Shown here one piece after another: positions 40,170-52,400 of a DNA stretch of 64,000 nt (the first letter of the stretch is position 1; every line of letters begins with the position of its first letter). The notes below the pieces were generated by a model, which had not been told where the DNA came from, did not search any database, and was given only the letters and a program-made list of their open reading frames with translations. Origin of the DNA: Tuctoria greenei (taxonomy: Eukaryota; Streptophyta; Magnoliopsida; Poales; Poaceae); contig JAYESD010000001.1 of the NCBI GenBank assembly GCA_036927565.1, forward strand, positions 72,125,751-72,189,750, read 5' to 3'. The translations under genes and the position numbers were made by a program.

Positions 40170-42440
40170 TTAATAAGATGAATTGTGAAATGGACGCTGA
40201 TGTCGAAAAAGGCAGGTGAAATTACATCTCAAGGAAGCATAAAGTTTCATAGTGCCTTTTTTTTCTAACGACTCGAGAGCTGCTTTAGTTAGTACTTTTT
40301 GACCAACTGCATTGAAGAAAAAGAAACAGTTCATTATAGCCTGTTGAACATTGACCGGTAGGACATTCCAAATTTTAACTGCAATCATCTGCGTAAGCAA
40401 TACATGATAATCATGAGACTTCACACCGGGACCTACTTTTAGATCTAAAAATGAAATAAGCCTTGAGACATTTGTCGAGTAGCTGAATGATACTTTCACA
40501 ATTTTAAGAACCCACAAAACTCTTTCTTCTCATGTTTTGAAAGGGTGATGCATGATGTGGGTAGTTTTGTTCCTTTTACCAAGTCATAGAATCACAACTC
40601 ACGCTTAATTCCTATTTTATTTAGATCTGCTTGTGCATATCTATGGTCTCTAGTTTTCCCATCCGTGTTAAGCAGTGTTCCGAGTAGCCTCTCGCACACC
40701 TTATTCTCAACGTGCATCATATCAATCACTTGAAAAGTCTTTCCAATATGGTAGCTCCCAAAAAGTCGATTGTTTCTTCCACATGTTATCTTTGCCAGTA
40801 TTTTTGCCAGTGCTTTTCTTCTTACCAAGGACAACATGGATATCCTTGACCATTTCATAGACTTCATAACTTGTGAGATGGGGTGGAGGACGCATCTTCT
40901 CAATGTTACAATTGAAATTATACTTCGTACTCTGAAACAGGTGCTTCATTGGAATGTAGTGTTGATGCCCCATGTACACTACTTTTCATGACTCGCTGAA
41001 ATACTGTGAGTTCATTTCTCAAAAATAATGTGGATATTCGCAACCTACTTTCTTACTCTATTAGGGCAAGTCACGTGCCGCTGGAGAATCACTAATAGTC
41101 ACAAATAAAATGGCTTTGAGACCAAAGTACTCACACTTGTGCTCATTTGAGACCCGCACTCTGTCATTGTATCACAACTGCTTCAGATCTTTAACCAGAG
41201 GCCTGAAATAAGTGTCGATGTCATTGCCAGGTTGTTGTGGCCCTAGTATCAGTCCTGACATCATATTATTTTTTGTTCGTTGCAGGACAAAGGAAGAATG
41301 TTGAAAATCGATAGCACAATTGGTCATGTGCTATGTGTGCTACTGTTTAAAAAATGATTCATGCCATCGGTGCTCATTGCAATCCTAATATTCCTAGGAT
41401 CAACGACAAATTTAGGATTTCATGAATCAATGTTTCACCACTGTGTGGCATCAGTAGGATGTCTTATCATTCCAGCATCCTGTTTATGCTTCTGTTTGTG
41501 CCATCGTAATAATTCTGACCTCTTCTTATTTGCAAACCAACGCTTCAAACGAGGAATGATAGGAAAGTACCAAAACACCTTTTTGGGCCCTTTTTTCTTA
41601 TTTTTTCTATTGTTGTTCTCATCATCACCGTCGTCTTTCCTACGATTGTATCGGTCGAGTCCACAAATAGGGAATTTCTCTAGGTTTTCGTACTCAGGTC
41701 CATGATATAGAATGCAATCATTCTTGCACGTGTGGATTTTCTCCACCTCCAAGCCCAGTGGGTAGATTATATGTTTTGCCTTGTAAACTATCATAGGTAC
41801 TTCGTTGGCTTGGTATTACATGTCCTTAAGGAGCACGAACAATTTCTGAAAACTACAATCACTCCATCCGTTGCTCGCCTTCAACTAGAAAATTTTACCA
41901 TCGCGATCAACCTCGTGTACTAAGCCGCATAACCTTGATACAATGGCTTCTTCGAGTCTTTGATCATATTCTTTTACTTTGCAAGTTCACCATTATTGTA
42001 CTAATCATCATAGTCGTGTCTCTCGACATTGTGTACCATCTCCTCTATGTGATGCACCTGAAACTCAATATCATCATCGGTGAACCCTGATATATCTGGC
42101 TTGTTCACATCGTCATTGTGATCTTCTTTGACACTGGTAGGGACTTCCCTCTCCAGATATGAATATCTCATCTCTGCTTTATTAAATCCCTCCTCCCAAT
42201 GTTTGTTCTAACATCGATAATCTACCATGAATTCATGCGTGATCAAATGTGACCGCAACACATCATCCATGCGATATCTCTTCCCATTCTTGCAACGATT
42301 GCAAGGACAACAAATATTCCCTCTAATGTTGTCCAACATGTCTTTCGAAATCAATAAATGCATCTACCCCTTTGATATTCTCATTACAAAGGCACGGCCC
42401 ATACATCCAACTTCGATTCGATGAAATCTACAAACAAAAA
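40170..42440 (-). pseudogene. CACTA transposase TNP2 (third copy), degenerate
   Basis: Minus-strand remains in N-to-C order: a transposase-associated domain in broken frames (about 42,415-42,190, RWMYGPCLCNENIKGVDAF); LGLEVEKIHTCKNDCILYHG, then CGLDRYNRRK, FPIIPRLKRWFANKK and LLRWHKQK (41,794-41,435); HVENKVCERLLGTLLNTDGK (about 40,730-40,670); and KSHDYHVLLTQMI with VQQAIMNCFFFFNAVGQK (40,420-40,290). The transposase core between 41,430 and 40,900 is largely unreadable. Its promoter end is the subterminal array at 42,700-43,072. Dead copy, of a family different from the first two judging by the subterminal motif. Confidence 0.75.
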
Positions 42441-42699
42441 AAGAAGAGCTAAATCAATGAAATTCAAAGCCACTCATAGTTAAGATCTAGAGGGGTAAAA
42501 AAAAGTAAGAAGCAAGAGAGGAGGAGAGGACTAACCTTTTATTTTAAGGGCCACAGATAATCACCGCAAAGATTTGTAGATGGGCACCTCCAAAGAGGGA
42601 AAGAACTGAGCAATAACACAGCAGATCTCACAGCCACTGTTTTGCCATAGCTGGGAGCTCGTATAAGGTCAACCGAAATTGAGATGATCCTTTGTAACG

Positions 42700-43072
42700 A
42701 ACAACTCTCTATAGCGGGAACGGGAGACACGCCCGCTTCCATGATAAAAGGAGACGCCCGATCGGTGGGAATGGGAGACGAGCCCGCTTCCATGATAAAA
42801 GAAGACCGTCTCCAAGGAAAGCTTGTCTCCTTTTATTTCATAATAGGACTCGAGCTTTAGGAAGGTGTGTCTCCCTTTTGTTAGAGAAGCGGGAGCGTCT
42901 TGTATACTTACTTAACTGACACGCGTCTGAAAGTAGGTCGTCTCCTTCTACCCTCAACCGAGCCAGCTCTGATCCTCGCTCACGCGGGCACGTCTCATTT
43001 TTCTTGATCGGAGATGGTCGCCTTTGCACTCGTCTCCGATCTTTGTCTCCGATTTGAGGTTCTTACGTAGTG
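42700..43072 (-). repeat. CACTA end with GGAGACG subterminal repeats and TIR
   Basis: About ten copies of GGGAGACGCGCCC-type motifs and their complement GCGTCTCC, ending in the terminal repeat CACTACGTAAGAACCTC (minus strand, outer end 43,072). It is the head of the TNP2-bearing element to its left. Confidence 0.75.
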
Positions 43073-43656
43073 TCTATTCAGCATCTGTAGGACGAAAAGA
43101 TTCATCTATTGGCATCGTGGGAAATCCAACCAATTGTACTATATCAACAGCAAAGGGTATGGTCATTATTGAGTAATATGGTGAACACTAGCATAAGTGT
43201 GGCCTTGTCCTAATCAGTTCCCAATTGCAGCCTTCATGCTGCTCCAGATTGACCATTCTGCATTCAAATCCAAATTTGACTATGCAGATGGCACTTTCAG
43301 GACCTGCGCCAAGTAACAAAGTCGCAGTTAAATCTCATACATTTACAACAGTCACCCATATGCCTCCCGTGCATTAAAGGTGTGAGATTTATGGTAATTT
43401 AAAGATGACAGTTTTCTAGGGCCATTTTGACAGAACCTCCCCTAAAATTGGAGGTTTTGGCCACAGTTTAAACAGTAAAAAATGTTCAAAATATGCACAA
43501 ACTCGCAATTAAAACATTGAAGTACATTACATCAGCTTCTCAGAAATGCATCCCTTCATCCTTACAACCTCTCATACATGTGAATACTCGAAAGATTCCA
43601 AACTGTGCACAACATATCCAGAATTTCCAATGCCTTTCCAGGCTCGACAATACTTC
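43073..43656. other. Spacer between two CACTA termini
   Basis: No gene or repeat is recognised. Ordinary AT-rich sequence lying outside both elements. Confidence 0.5.
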
Positions 43657-43720
43657 GACATACATACATACATACATACATACATACATACATACATACA
43701 TACATACATACATACATACA

Positions 43721-43794
<74 letters not shown>
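43657..43794. repeat. Compound microsatellite (CATA)n(TA)n
   Basis: About 23 copies of CATA followed without break by about 22 copies of TA. The frames running through it (HTYIHTYI, YVCMYVCM) are artefacts. Confidence 0.97.
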
Positions 43795-43796
<2 letters not shown>

Positions 43797-44182
43797 ATTT
43801 CCAGATTAGAAGATATGGTTCAATGTTTTTCTAGCAGAGTTTGGCAACTCCAAAACATATGTGTCATTTTAAACTTGGCATTTGAAATATTTCTAGGCCA
43901 AATTTGGGAACATTTGAATTACAAACTGTATCGCAATACTCCAAAAGATGTTCTACAAGGGGATATTGCTAAAATTCAGAGACTGGTTCCATAACTCAGG
44001 AAATTGTTGCAGTTTTGGTTTCCATGCATTTTCACCAGTTTGATATGCTTTTCTGTCTTGGAGGTTGAAAGAGAAGTTGTAGGGGACTTCCCAAACTTTC
44101 CAAGTTTTCACACCTGCATTGGTACATCTATGAAGTGATATGGATTGTCAAAGTTCAGCAAGTTGCTTCAAAAACAAGATAC
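43795..44182. other. Spacer before left CACTA terminus
   Basis: No gene is seen. AT-rich sequence continuing from the microsatellite to the terminus at 44,183. Confidence 0.5.
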
Positions 44183-44460
44183 CACTACGTATGAAACCAA
44201 AATAGGAGACAAAAATGGGCGACACACTCAAAGGAGAGCGTATCTGATACGGTTAAGCGAGACGTGCCCACTTCAGTGAGGATCTGACATGGCTCGGTTG
44301 AACGTACAAGGAGACGAGTTACAATATAGTGCGTCTCAGTTAAGTAGGTATCCGCAACGCGCCATCCTCTCTAACAAACGGGAGACGCGCTTCAGACAAA
44401 GCGTGTCTCCTTTTTGTGAAAGAAATGAGACGTACTTTATAGAAAGCACATCTCCTTTGC
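44183..44460 (+). mobile_element. Left CACTA terminus with GGAGACG subterminal repeats
   Basis: CACTACGTATGAAACC at 44,183 matches the outer bases of the terminus at 43,072 (CACTACGTAAGAACC) and is followed by the same GGAGACG/CGTCTCC motif array. The element extends to the right. Its right end is not found; the minus-strand frame at 44,622-44,905 may be its gene. Confidence 0.7.
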
Positions 44461-44621
44461 CTTAGGTTACATACAGACATGAACACATCGCTGAATGATG
44501 AAACTCATTCATTTGCAGCTGAACACACAAGAAGATGAACACAGATAACATATGCATTCATTAACAATATATTACAGAACAAAAGAAAAAACAACATCAA
44601 CTAAAAATAACAATAGAAAAC

Positions 44622-44905
44622 CTAAATCGTAATCCTCCTCCCCCTCCTCCTCTTCCGGCGACCATTCGACGCTGGTGCAACAGTAGTCCTGGCTGGCTGC
44701 TCCGACGGTTGCTCCGGCTGGTCCAGATCTGGTGGTGCAACCTCGCGACCGAGGTTCCTTGCCATCGCCGCCACCAGGATATTGCGGCCCTCGGTGCCGA
44801 GCACCTCGGCCATCATCTCGAGCAGCCTCCGGAACCAATCAAACAGCCAGTCGAACAGCATCTCGAGCAGCTCGTTGTTGAGCCTCTCGGGGGAGCGGCC
44901 ACACT
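44622..44905 (-). CDS. Small unknown protein exon inside CACTA
   Basis: An open minus-strand frame of about 80-95 codons (first ATG at 44,861) with uneven composition typical of a real exon: an amphipathic hydrophobic stretch (LFDWLFDWFRRLLEMMAEVL), AMARNLGREV, an acidic/proline linker (PDLDQPEQPSEQP) and a basic end (RRKRRRGRR) that could be a nuclear signal. Upstream the frame is closed near 44,908. It lies between the left terminus at 44,183 and a GC-rich leader, and T-rich sequence with AATATATT follows its stop. I do not recognise the protein. It may be the last exon of a CACTA second gene. Confidence 0.4.
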
Positions 44906-45049
44906 ATTTCTTGCAGGGTGGCTCCCTCGGCGGGCTTGGCGGCAGAACGTTGGCCTTGGTGGGTTATGTGCTCAGAGAATACGAATGAAGAGAATAGGAC
45001 ATACTGTGGCACCTTATAAGGTCTTTGTGGAGACGGAAAATCGAGGCCC

Positions 45050-45803
45050 CGTGAAAATGCTTTTTGTAGTAGCGGTGCAGGGCAGGGCGGTGGCACGCAG
45101 GTTTGGGGCTAGGCGGATGCACTGGTTCAGCTAGAGTCGCGGAGGGGTGGGGCTGGGCGGGAGGCGCGGTGGTGCATGGCCGGGCGGAGGTGCCGAGCAG
45201 GGCGGTGGCGCGGGGCTGGGTGGCGGTGCGTGGGTGCGCGGTGGCAGCAATGCGTGGTGCGCGGTGGCGGCAGAGCTGGCGCAAGAAGTTGCAAGTTGTG
45301 GGCCGGCAGGTTATTGGCTTGCATTCTAAGCTGTAATTTCGTCAGTCTAGTAGAAGAGCTGACAAAACTAGTAATTAATTTCTACAGGTATTTAACAAGC
45401 CGATGAAAAGTTCATAAATTTGATCAGCAGATAGGTCACCGACGAAAATAACTTTTTGTTCAGATTTGATCCAATCGACAAAAATAAAACTTACTTTTGT
45501 CAGCTGGTTGTGCACCCGACGGAATTACCTGTTTCAACAGCTTCTTTTGCACCCAACGGCAATAATGGGTACATCACTTATTTTCATGTGCTATAGTACA
45601 AACTGACAAAAATACTGCATTAAGTTTGTGAGTGATGTTGAAAGTCGACGAAGTTACGTTATTTTTTGTGCATTATCTGAAAAACCCACGAAAATACTAT
45701 GTTATTGTCGTCAGCCTTCATAGGCTGATGAAAACAAACTTATTTTTGTGTGGGCCGACGAAAATATTGCTAGACCATGAAAATAAATCGTTTTCCTGTT
45801 GTG
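45050..45803 (-). mobile_element. CACTA-like terminal region with GACGAAAATAA repeats (copy 2)
   Basis: Same order and text as 29,706-30,474: terminus CACAACAGGAAAACGATT (ending 45,803), CGACGAAAATAA repeats, and a GC-rich leader to 45,071. Homology to copy 1 begins near GTGAAAATGC (29,703 and 45,050) and fades to the left of it. It abuts Copia gag at 45,804. Confidence 0.6.
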
Positions 45804-46753
45804 TCACGAGCCTCTTTTCCTTTGGGTTTGCAGGTTGCCTTGAGGGCAACATTTTTCTTCTTTGATGAACTAAGCTCTACAAGGTGTTTCAAATATTGAG
45901 CCTCCTTCTCCATCATCTTGTTATTTATGGTCTTTCCAAGAACTTTGTGAGGGGTCATTTTGTGGAACTCTAGGGCTTTCTCTTATCATTGAGTATAGAG
46001 TGATGTTGCGTTGTATGAATGCTCTTATCATCCTCTTCACAACCTTATTATAAGTCCACTTCTTGATTCCATAAGCACATATCTTGTTAATGAGAGTCTT
46101 CATATGGTTGTATATCTCTTGAGCAGTCTCACCATCCTCGATGGCGAATCTCCACAATTCACACTCAAACATTTGAATATTCACTTCGCGGACAGAGTGG
46201 TTCCCTTCATGAGCAGTCTTGAGAGTGTCCCATATATCCTTGGCAATTTTGAGACCATCCACCTTGGTGAACTCTTCTCTACTCAAGGATGAGGTGATCA
46301 CCGCAACGACTTTTGTATTGTGATGAATTGCTTGTTATTGTTCCGATGTGAGTTCTTCATTGTTGTCCGAAATATCTTGACCTGTACAAACTATGTGGCA
46401 AACACTTGGGTTTAGAGAGATAAGATACATCTTCATATTGTATCTCCACTTAGTATAGTCAGTTCCGTTTAAGTGAGGGGGCTTTCCCAATGGAATAGAG
46501 AGATAATGATTGTTATTATTGAGCTTCTCATAATTTGAAGGATACCGGCAGTAGTCTTGATGACTACCCCTTTTGGCTTTTCATCTTCTTTCTTGTCTTT
46601 TTGGCTCAGAAGCTTCTTTCTCAGGAGTGCCTTTAGTTGGAGCACTTCCTCATCGTCGTGCTCATAGTCCCTGAGCACATCGAACACCTTGGTGTCTTGT
46701 TCATATCCGATGACGGGCATTTTTGGGATCTCGTTGGTCTTGTCACTGGCCAT
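45804..46753 (-). pseudogene. SIRE-C Gag fragment (copy 2)
   Basis: Second copy of the minus-strand Gag, better preserved than copy 1. The N-terminal frame from ATG 46,753 (MASDKTNEIPKMPVIGYEQD) runs 94 codons past the point where copy 1 has a stop. The UBN2-type block at 46,301-45,921 reads SLSREEFTKVDGLKIAKDIW, then AHEGNHSVREV and IQRNITLYSMIRESPRVPQ. A last piece (45,958-45,805) has VLGKTINNKMMEKEAQYLKH and a lysine-rich stretch. Gag is cut at the same base as copy 1 by the CACTA-like terminus. Small indels separate the frames. Dead. Confidence 0.82.
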
Positions 46754-46807
46754 ATGTCTCTCTGAGCGGTGAGTCTTTTAAATGGAGAGCCTCGCTCCGG
46801 TACCAAT

Positions 46808-49464
46808 TGACTATGGCCTAGAGGGGGGGAATTGTCATTGAAATTTTTTTCTGCAGCACTTAACATAATTGTCAAATAACAGGAAGGCCGGACTAGTCTG
46901 GTGTAGGATGCGGACTAGTCCGTTGTGCTTGTTACCCCTACAAAAAGATTAACTATTTTTTGTGATTTTCTTTGAATGTTATAGCAGCGGAATAGTAAAT
47001 CAACTTTAGAGAGATTAATAGATAAATATAGCAATTAGGTTCTTCGAGAAACATAAAATTAAAGATCATTACGAGTTTGATCAAGTTTAGCCCTAGATGG
47101 TGATAATTACAACATGTAAAGTTCAGGAACATGCGAGACAAAATATTTTTACCGCGGTTCCTAAGAAGTAGATACTTCCTCATAAAAGTTTAATCAAATA
47201 TGCTAGAAGCAAAAGGAAAGATTTCACTTATTCAATTTGAAGTATGAATTAGATTTGGAAGTTTTAACCTGGACATAAGAGTATTACAATTTGTTCCTAT
47301 TGTTCTTTTAAGAAAACAAGGTTGAAGATTTATATTTGAGTTGCTGGATATGTACACTAATTGTGTGCAGAGTTTCATAATTTTATATGGGCTGGGTCCT
47401 CCAGAATAATTTAGTAAAAATCAATTAGGGTTCAAAAGGCATACAAGGAAGATCAATTAATTTCTTATGATCCTTACAACAACTGGAGGAAGATCAATTA
47501 GAGCACTGATTGTTCATCAGAATTCTTTCAAGCTTTACCATTATGTGATTTGTAGGGAAAATCTAGAGGACTATTCACGTCAAATCATTTGGTTCACTGC
47601 AATGTTGGGGTCACAAGGAGTCCATATAATTTTGTTTCACATTTTCATGATTTTCCTATGAATTACTGTGATTTTTAGAATTTGTATACATTTTCTAGAA
47701 TTTTACCAGAACCAAAAATAGGAAATGTAAACAACGGGCCAATGACTAGCGGGCCCCACCCGCCAGTTTCTTCTTCCTGGCACAGGGAGGTGAGGCTGCA
47801 CTATGATTTTTAGAAATTGTATACATTTTCTGGAATTCTATCAGAACCAAAAATGGGGAAATTAAACGAAAGGCCAATGACTGGCAGGCCCCACCCGCCA
47901 GTTTCTTCTTCCTGGCACCGGGAGGTGAGGCTGCACCATGGGAGGCGGTGCACCTCGCCGGATTTTCATTGGAGGAGGGCAGGGGCGGAGGGGAGAAGAC
48001 CAGAATGATTAGGGGAAGCTGGAAACAGGTTGAGGCCATCGGTGGAGTGGGGCGTCAGTCAGAACCTTATCGGCGGCAAGGCCATGGCGGTGTCGAGCTC
48101 CAACAAGCTCGATCTTGCTTAATGTTACATCAAAATCCATGAGACAAAGCTCTAAAGATTTGTAGGGACATGAGGAACCTCAAAATCAAACTCAATCAAG
48201 GTAGAGATCGCTGGACAGAGTGGTGCATTGGGTGCAGCAGGGTAAACTCAATGGCGGCCCCAACATCTGGAATTCCCAAGCTAATACTTGATAATTCTTT
48301 TTATTATTTGTTCTAGAGTGATCGTTATGACGTCTAGTTTATAAGGTCTACACATAATAAAGATTAATCAAGTGTGGAAAATGAATTTGCTCAACGAATA
48401 GCTGGTTCTAAATAAAGGCCACCGCACGAGTTTGAAATACGGGTCAACCGCGTAAAGAGAGGCCGAGCATCTTGGATAGAACGAAATTTATATTCTGACG
48501 AACCTGAGGAATGGTCTGGTGGAATGGGAGAAGCAGCGAGATGGCTGGGCGATGAGGCGGCGTGGAGGCACTGCTGTTTTGCACCGAAAATAAAAAATTT
48601 CCCCGTGGCAGTTTGGGGAATGGCGGGGCAGCCTCTGGACGCCTCTGGCTGCTGAAGGAGAGGTTGACGAAGCTCTTGGTGAGCTCAACCGAGCAAGGGA
48701 CAGAGAAGAAGAGATCAGGCGATGCTGACGGACAGCGGCACAACCCTTCTGAACGAGGGGGAGGAATTCAACCTGGTCGCGGGAGGAAGGAGGAAGGGAG
48801 CCTCGTGGCGCCTCTGGGAGTAGGAGGAGATGCCGGCACAGCTTCCTTGCAAAACAGCCAGGCAAGGGAGCAACGGGGAGCACCGGCGACACCACAGCGG
48901 CAAGGCAATGGTTCGAGCGTGTTGAGCAGAGGAAACCGAAAGTTGAGCAGGGAGCAGCATTTTATGTTTTGGTGGAGGAAAGAACACGCAAGAGATAAGA
49001 GGATTAGGGCGAGGCATCGAGCTGGAGAGGAGAGCGGCTAGCAGCTGTGTGTCTGCTGCCTGCGCTTGTAGCACGCCCGCATTAAATAGAGGAGGCGGTA
49101 AGTTGTTCTTAGTCCCTGTCAGGTGGCCCTGGCCAGTAGGTCGTCCCCCCTTATTCTCATGTTTTTGATCACTAGATAATAATAGGTGCAAGCCAATAAA
49201 AATGCAACAATTTCACAGCTTAGCTAAATAATGTATGAGGACATTGAATATAAAATCAAATTTGCATGTGGAGTGAATTGATTTTTAAAATTTAAATTCA
49301 AATTTGAATCATACTTTTAAATATTTCACTTTGCATACACCTATAATTCATAATATTCCTGTAGGGTATTATTAATTTTTTATTGGTGCCAATGTGATAC
49401 GGAATCTTGATTTTTGTCTATGTTGAGGTTGCAATTTGAATAAGAGTTATAACTCAAGTGCTAA
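46808..49464 (-). mobile_element. 5' LTR of SIRE-C (copy 2), interrupted by the LARD
   Basis: Matches 31,476-34,190 in order and content, including the dyads (46,888-46,925), the 136-bp duplication and the GC-rich block (about 47,940-49,080). It breaks off at 49,464 after AAGTGCTAA, where copy 1 continues with GCATTAATTT at 34,191. The missing outer part should lie beyond the LARD, outside the window. Confidence 0.7.
49460..49464. repeat. Probable left target site duplication of the LARD
   Basis: GCTAA directly precedes the opening TG. Copy 1 of SIRE-C has an uninterrupted GTGCTAAGCATT at this place, which fixes the insertion point. The right copy lies outside the window. Confidence 0.65.
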
Positions 49465-52400
49465 TGTAAAAGCTCGTTTTTCGGAAGAACAAAAACGCAA
49501 AAATGCGAACTTAAAAATTTTGAAAATAGACTTGGAAATCCAAACTCACATGAGCCATATGAGTTAAACTATGTTCACTAAAAATAGGGACTTGTTAAAA
49601 CTTTACATACAGAACATGTTTGCTAATGTATATTGGAACTTAAGGTGTAAAATCCTTAATTTCCAAGTATTCACATTTTCAATGAAAAATTAAAGGAGAA
49701 AAGAAAACAAAATAGAGGGAAAGAAAGAGGAATTATTCCAACCCTAAAATGGGACATCCAACAATATTCAAATCTCAGGCCGTAAATTTTTCCATGACCT
49801 TCTAATATTCCAAATAGACTCTCGGTAAAGTTTCAAAATTTTTGAAGCACGTTTCCCATTTGTTGGACACGTACTGAGAGTTTAATCAACGTCGACTTCA
49901 AATTTAAACTTTGAGCTCAACCTTGTCCAAATCAACTCCAAATTTTTCCTGAGGTCCCTTATGGTTCAAAAAGGGTAACTTCAAAGTTTCAGGATTTTTG
50001 AACCTAATCTACTATTTATTTCCTTGATTCAAGTATCACCACTTGAATTCAAATTCAAATCTAAGTTCAAATTCAACTTGCTCAGTTTTGAAATATGATT
50101 GCACCATAAAATTCTCCACATTTTATTTAGTCACTGGGCCAAATTTGACTATTTTTGAAGCATTCTTGCTAACCCTATTTGAATTTTGGAAAGAGGAGTT
50201 AGGGAGGTGGGTCCCACAGGTGGTCCCCACCAGTCAGGTCAGCACCTCCTCCCCTGCCTCCACGCAGCCGCATGCAGAGCCACCGCGACGTTCCTCTCCC
50301 GTCCTTATCACCGCGTCCGACCCTCTCGGTCCCTATCTTGCCGCTCAGTCCGCTTCCGGCTTGCCCGCTCGCCCTCTACTCCCGACGGCGCCCTGACCGC
50401 CGCTCGCCCGGCAGCCACGACCGCATCTCGAGCTCCCTTATCACCGCGTCGGTTCCCGGCTCATCCCAGCCGCGCCCCACTTCTGCTCCCCTGACGAGCG
50501 CGGCTCCTCCGACCGGCTCCCGCCGCAAGCAGCCGCGCCGCTCGCCTTGCCTCCGGCCGCCGCACCGCCATCCCGCGCGCTCCTTCCGTCGGCCGACCAA
50601 CTCGCCAGCTCGCGCCGCTCACCGCGCCGCGCGCTCAGTACGCCTGACGGCCGCCACCTCCCAGCCACGCTCACGCCCAGGCCACTGCCGCCCTAGCTGC
50701 CCACGGCGAGGCTTCGCCCCGGCCGCGCCTTTCCTGCCTCCTCCCCCGCCTCCGCGCGACGCCCGTCCCTTCGCCGCCGGCCCGCGCACGCCCCTCCATC
50801 TCCCGGCTCTGCACGCCGCCGGTCGTCCACGGCGCCGCATCCCCCAGGACCGCGCACCTCCTCCACGACGTCGCGCCCGCCCCACGCCGACGCTATGCTC
50901 GCCCCTGCTGCCTTCGGCCGCAGCGCCTCCCTTGCCGCCGCCCTGCTCCCGTGCAGCACCTCAGCCGCACTTGCGAGCGCCATTCCAGCCGTGTGCCATG
51001 GCCATGGCCACTCCAAGCCGCCGCTCGCTGTGGTCCTTGCAGCTCGCTGCAGCACCTCGCCACGTCAAGCCGCGGCAACCGCGTTCCTCTTGTCAACGCC
51101 GTTCGCCGACTCTCTCTGCCGCTCACCATGATGCCATGTCCGCGTTCCGCGCCGTGGCTATGTCCTAGAAGCAAGGCGAGTAAGGGTGTGATGGAGGATA
51201 TGCAGGAACACGTCGTTGACACATCGGCATCGACAACTGGTCCAAGGTTGGCTCTGATTTTGCAAGATTCATTGGATCAGTGACTGCAGCAAAGGTGTTC
51301 AATGAAATGGTTACAAGGCAAAACTAAGTGTGTTGTTGTTCAGTGCTGGTCTATGGATGCAGGTCTATTCTGGGGTGACAATCGACAAGGACATGGGCCA
51401 AGGTACTTTTGGGATGTTGATGAAGTAACCGAATCAAGTACACACCCAAGATGTTCGGCGAAATGCCTACAAGGTGAGCCTTGCCCTGGAATACCTTGCT
51501 TGACGTCACCGACGTCCGTTCGTGGTGATCGCTAAGATTACTCATGTGTCGTCAAGTTGTACGTCCAGTTTCCGCATTGATATCATTCCTATAAGAGTCC
51601 CTAAGTTGACCTCCTTTATCGTTTGTATCACGTTGGCCTGTCTGTGCGTGCTCGTGATGCTCCACCATGAGCCGCGTCGACGTCGTTGACCATATGACAT
51701 CGTCGTGACGCTCCGAGCCGTTATCGTGCCCTGGCATCGAGATGAAGGATGCCTGTAACGTACATGATGCTGGAACACAACCACGACACAACAGTCGACA
51801 ATCGTTTAGCCAAATTAGGGTTTAGTCGAGGCGAGACTCGTCGAGTCCTGGGTGTAGTCAGGGTGCTCGATGAAATGCCTTCTAGGTCAAATCAGGTGTG
51901 TCGGTGCTCACCGATGACCTGGGGTAGAATACTGCGAGAACGTTGCGACCAACAAGGAGAACAAGACCAAGGGGAACCTTAGGTAAGAGTTCCTTGGTTG
52001 TGTCGAGGATGTTCCGTCACCGATCACAGGATTGGTTAACTTATTGTACCACTTCTTCGATGGTAGGTTCGTCGAGTCTTTTGTCGACAACTAAGTCGAG
52101 TCCCTAACTCTCCGACTCATGAGGTGGTGTTCGAGATTCTGCTCACCACCATTGACGAGTCCGGGTTGTTGTGGACGTCGCTAATCCGATCTTCTCGTGA
52201 TGGCAAAGCATGATCGTCACGACAAGGTCTCGCATCATTTTCGAGTTCCAGGAGTTCACCGAGCTCATCTGGACAATCTTGCAAAGGACACTGTAATAGT
52301 ATCACGTAAGCACTTGAACGATGCTCAAGAAGCTTGCCGTAGAAACTACTTTACCTACATGTCATTTGACGTTGTCTCGGTACTCATGCTAGGTTAACGG

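Noticed and set aside
43657..43748. CRISPR-like regular repeats
   Set aside because: A four-base microsatellite without spacers; the 33-bp minisatellite at 2,928 also lacks unique spacers.
43493..43994. Frames of 69-129 codons with HTYI or YVCM repeats
   Set aside because: Pure translation of the CATA/TA microsatellite.
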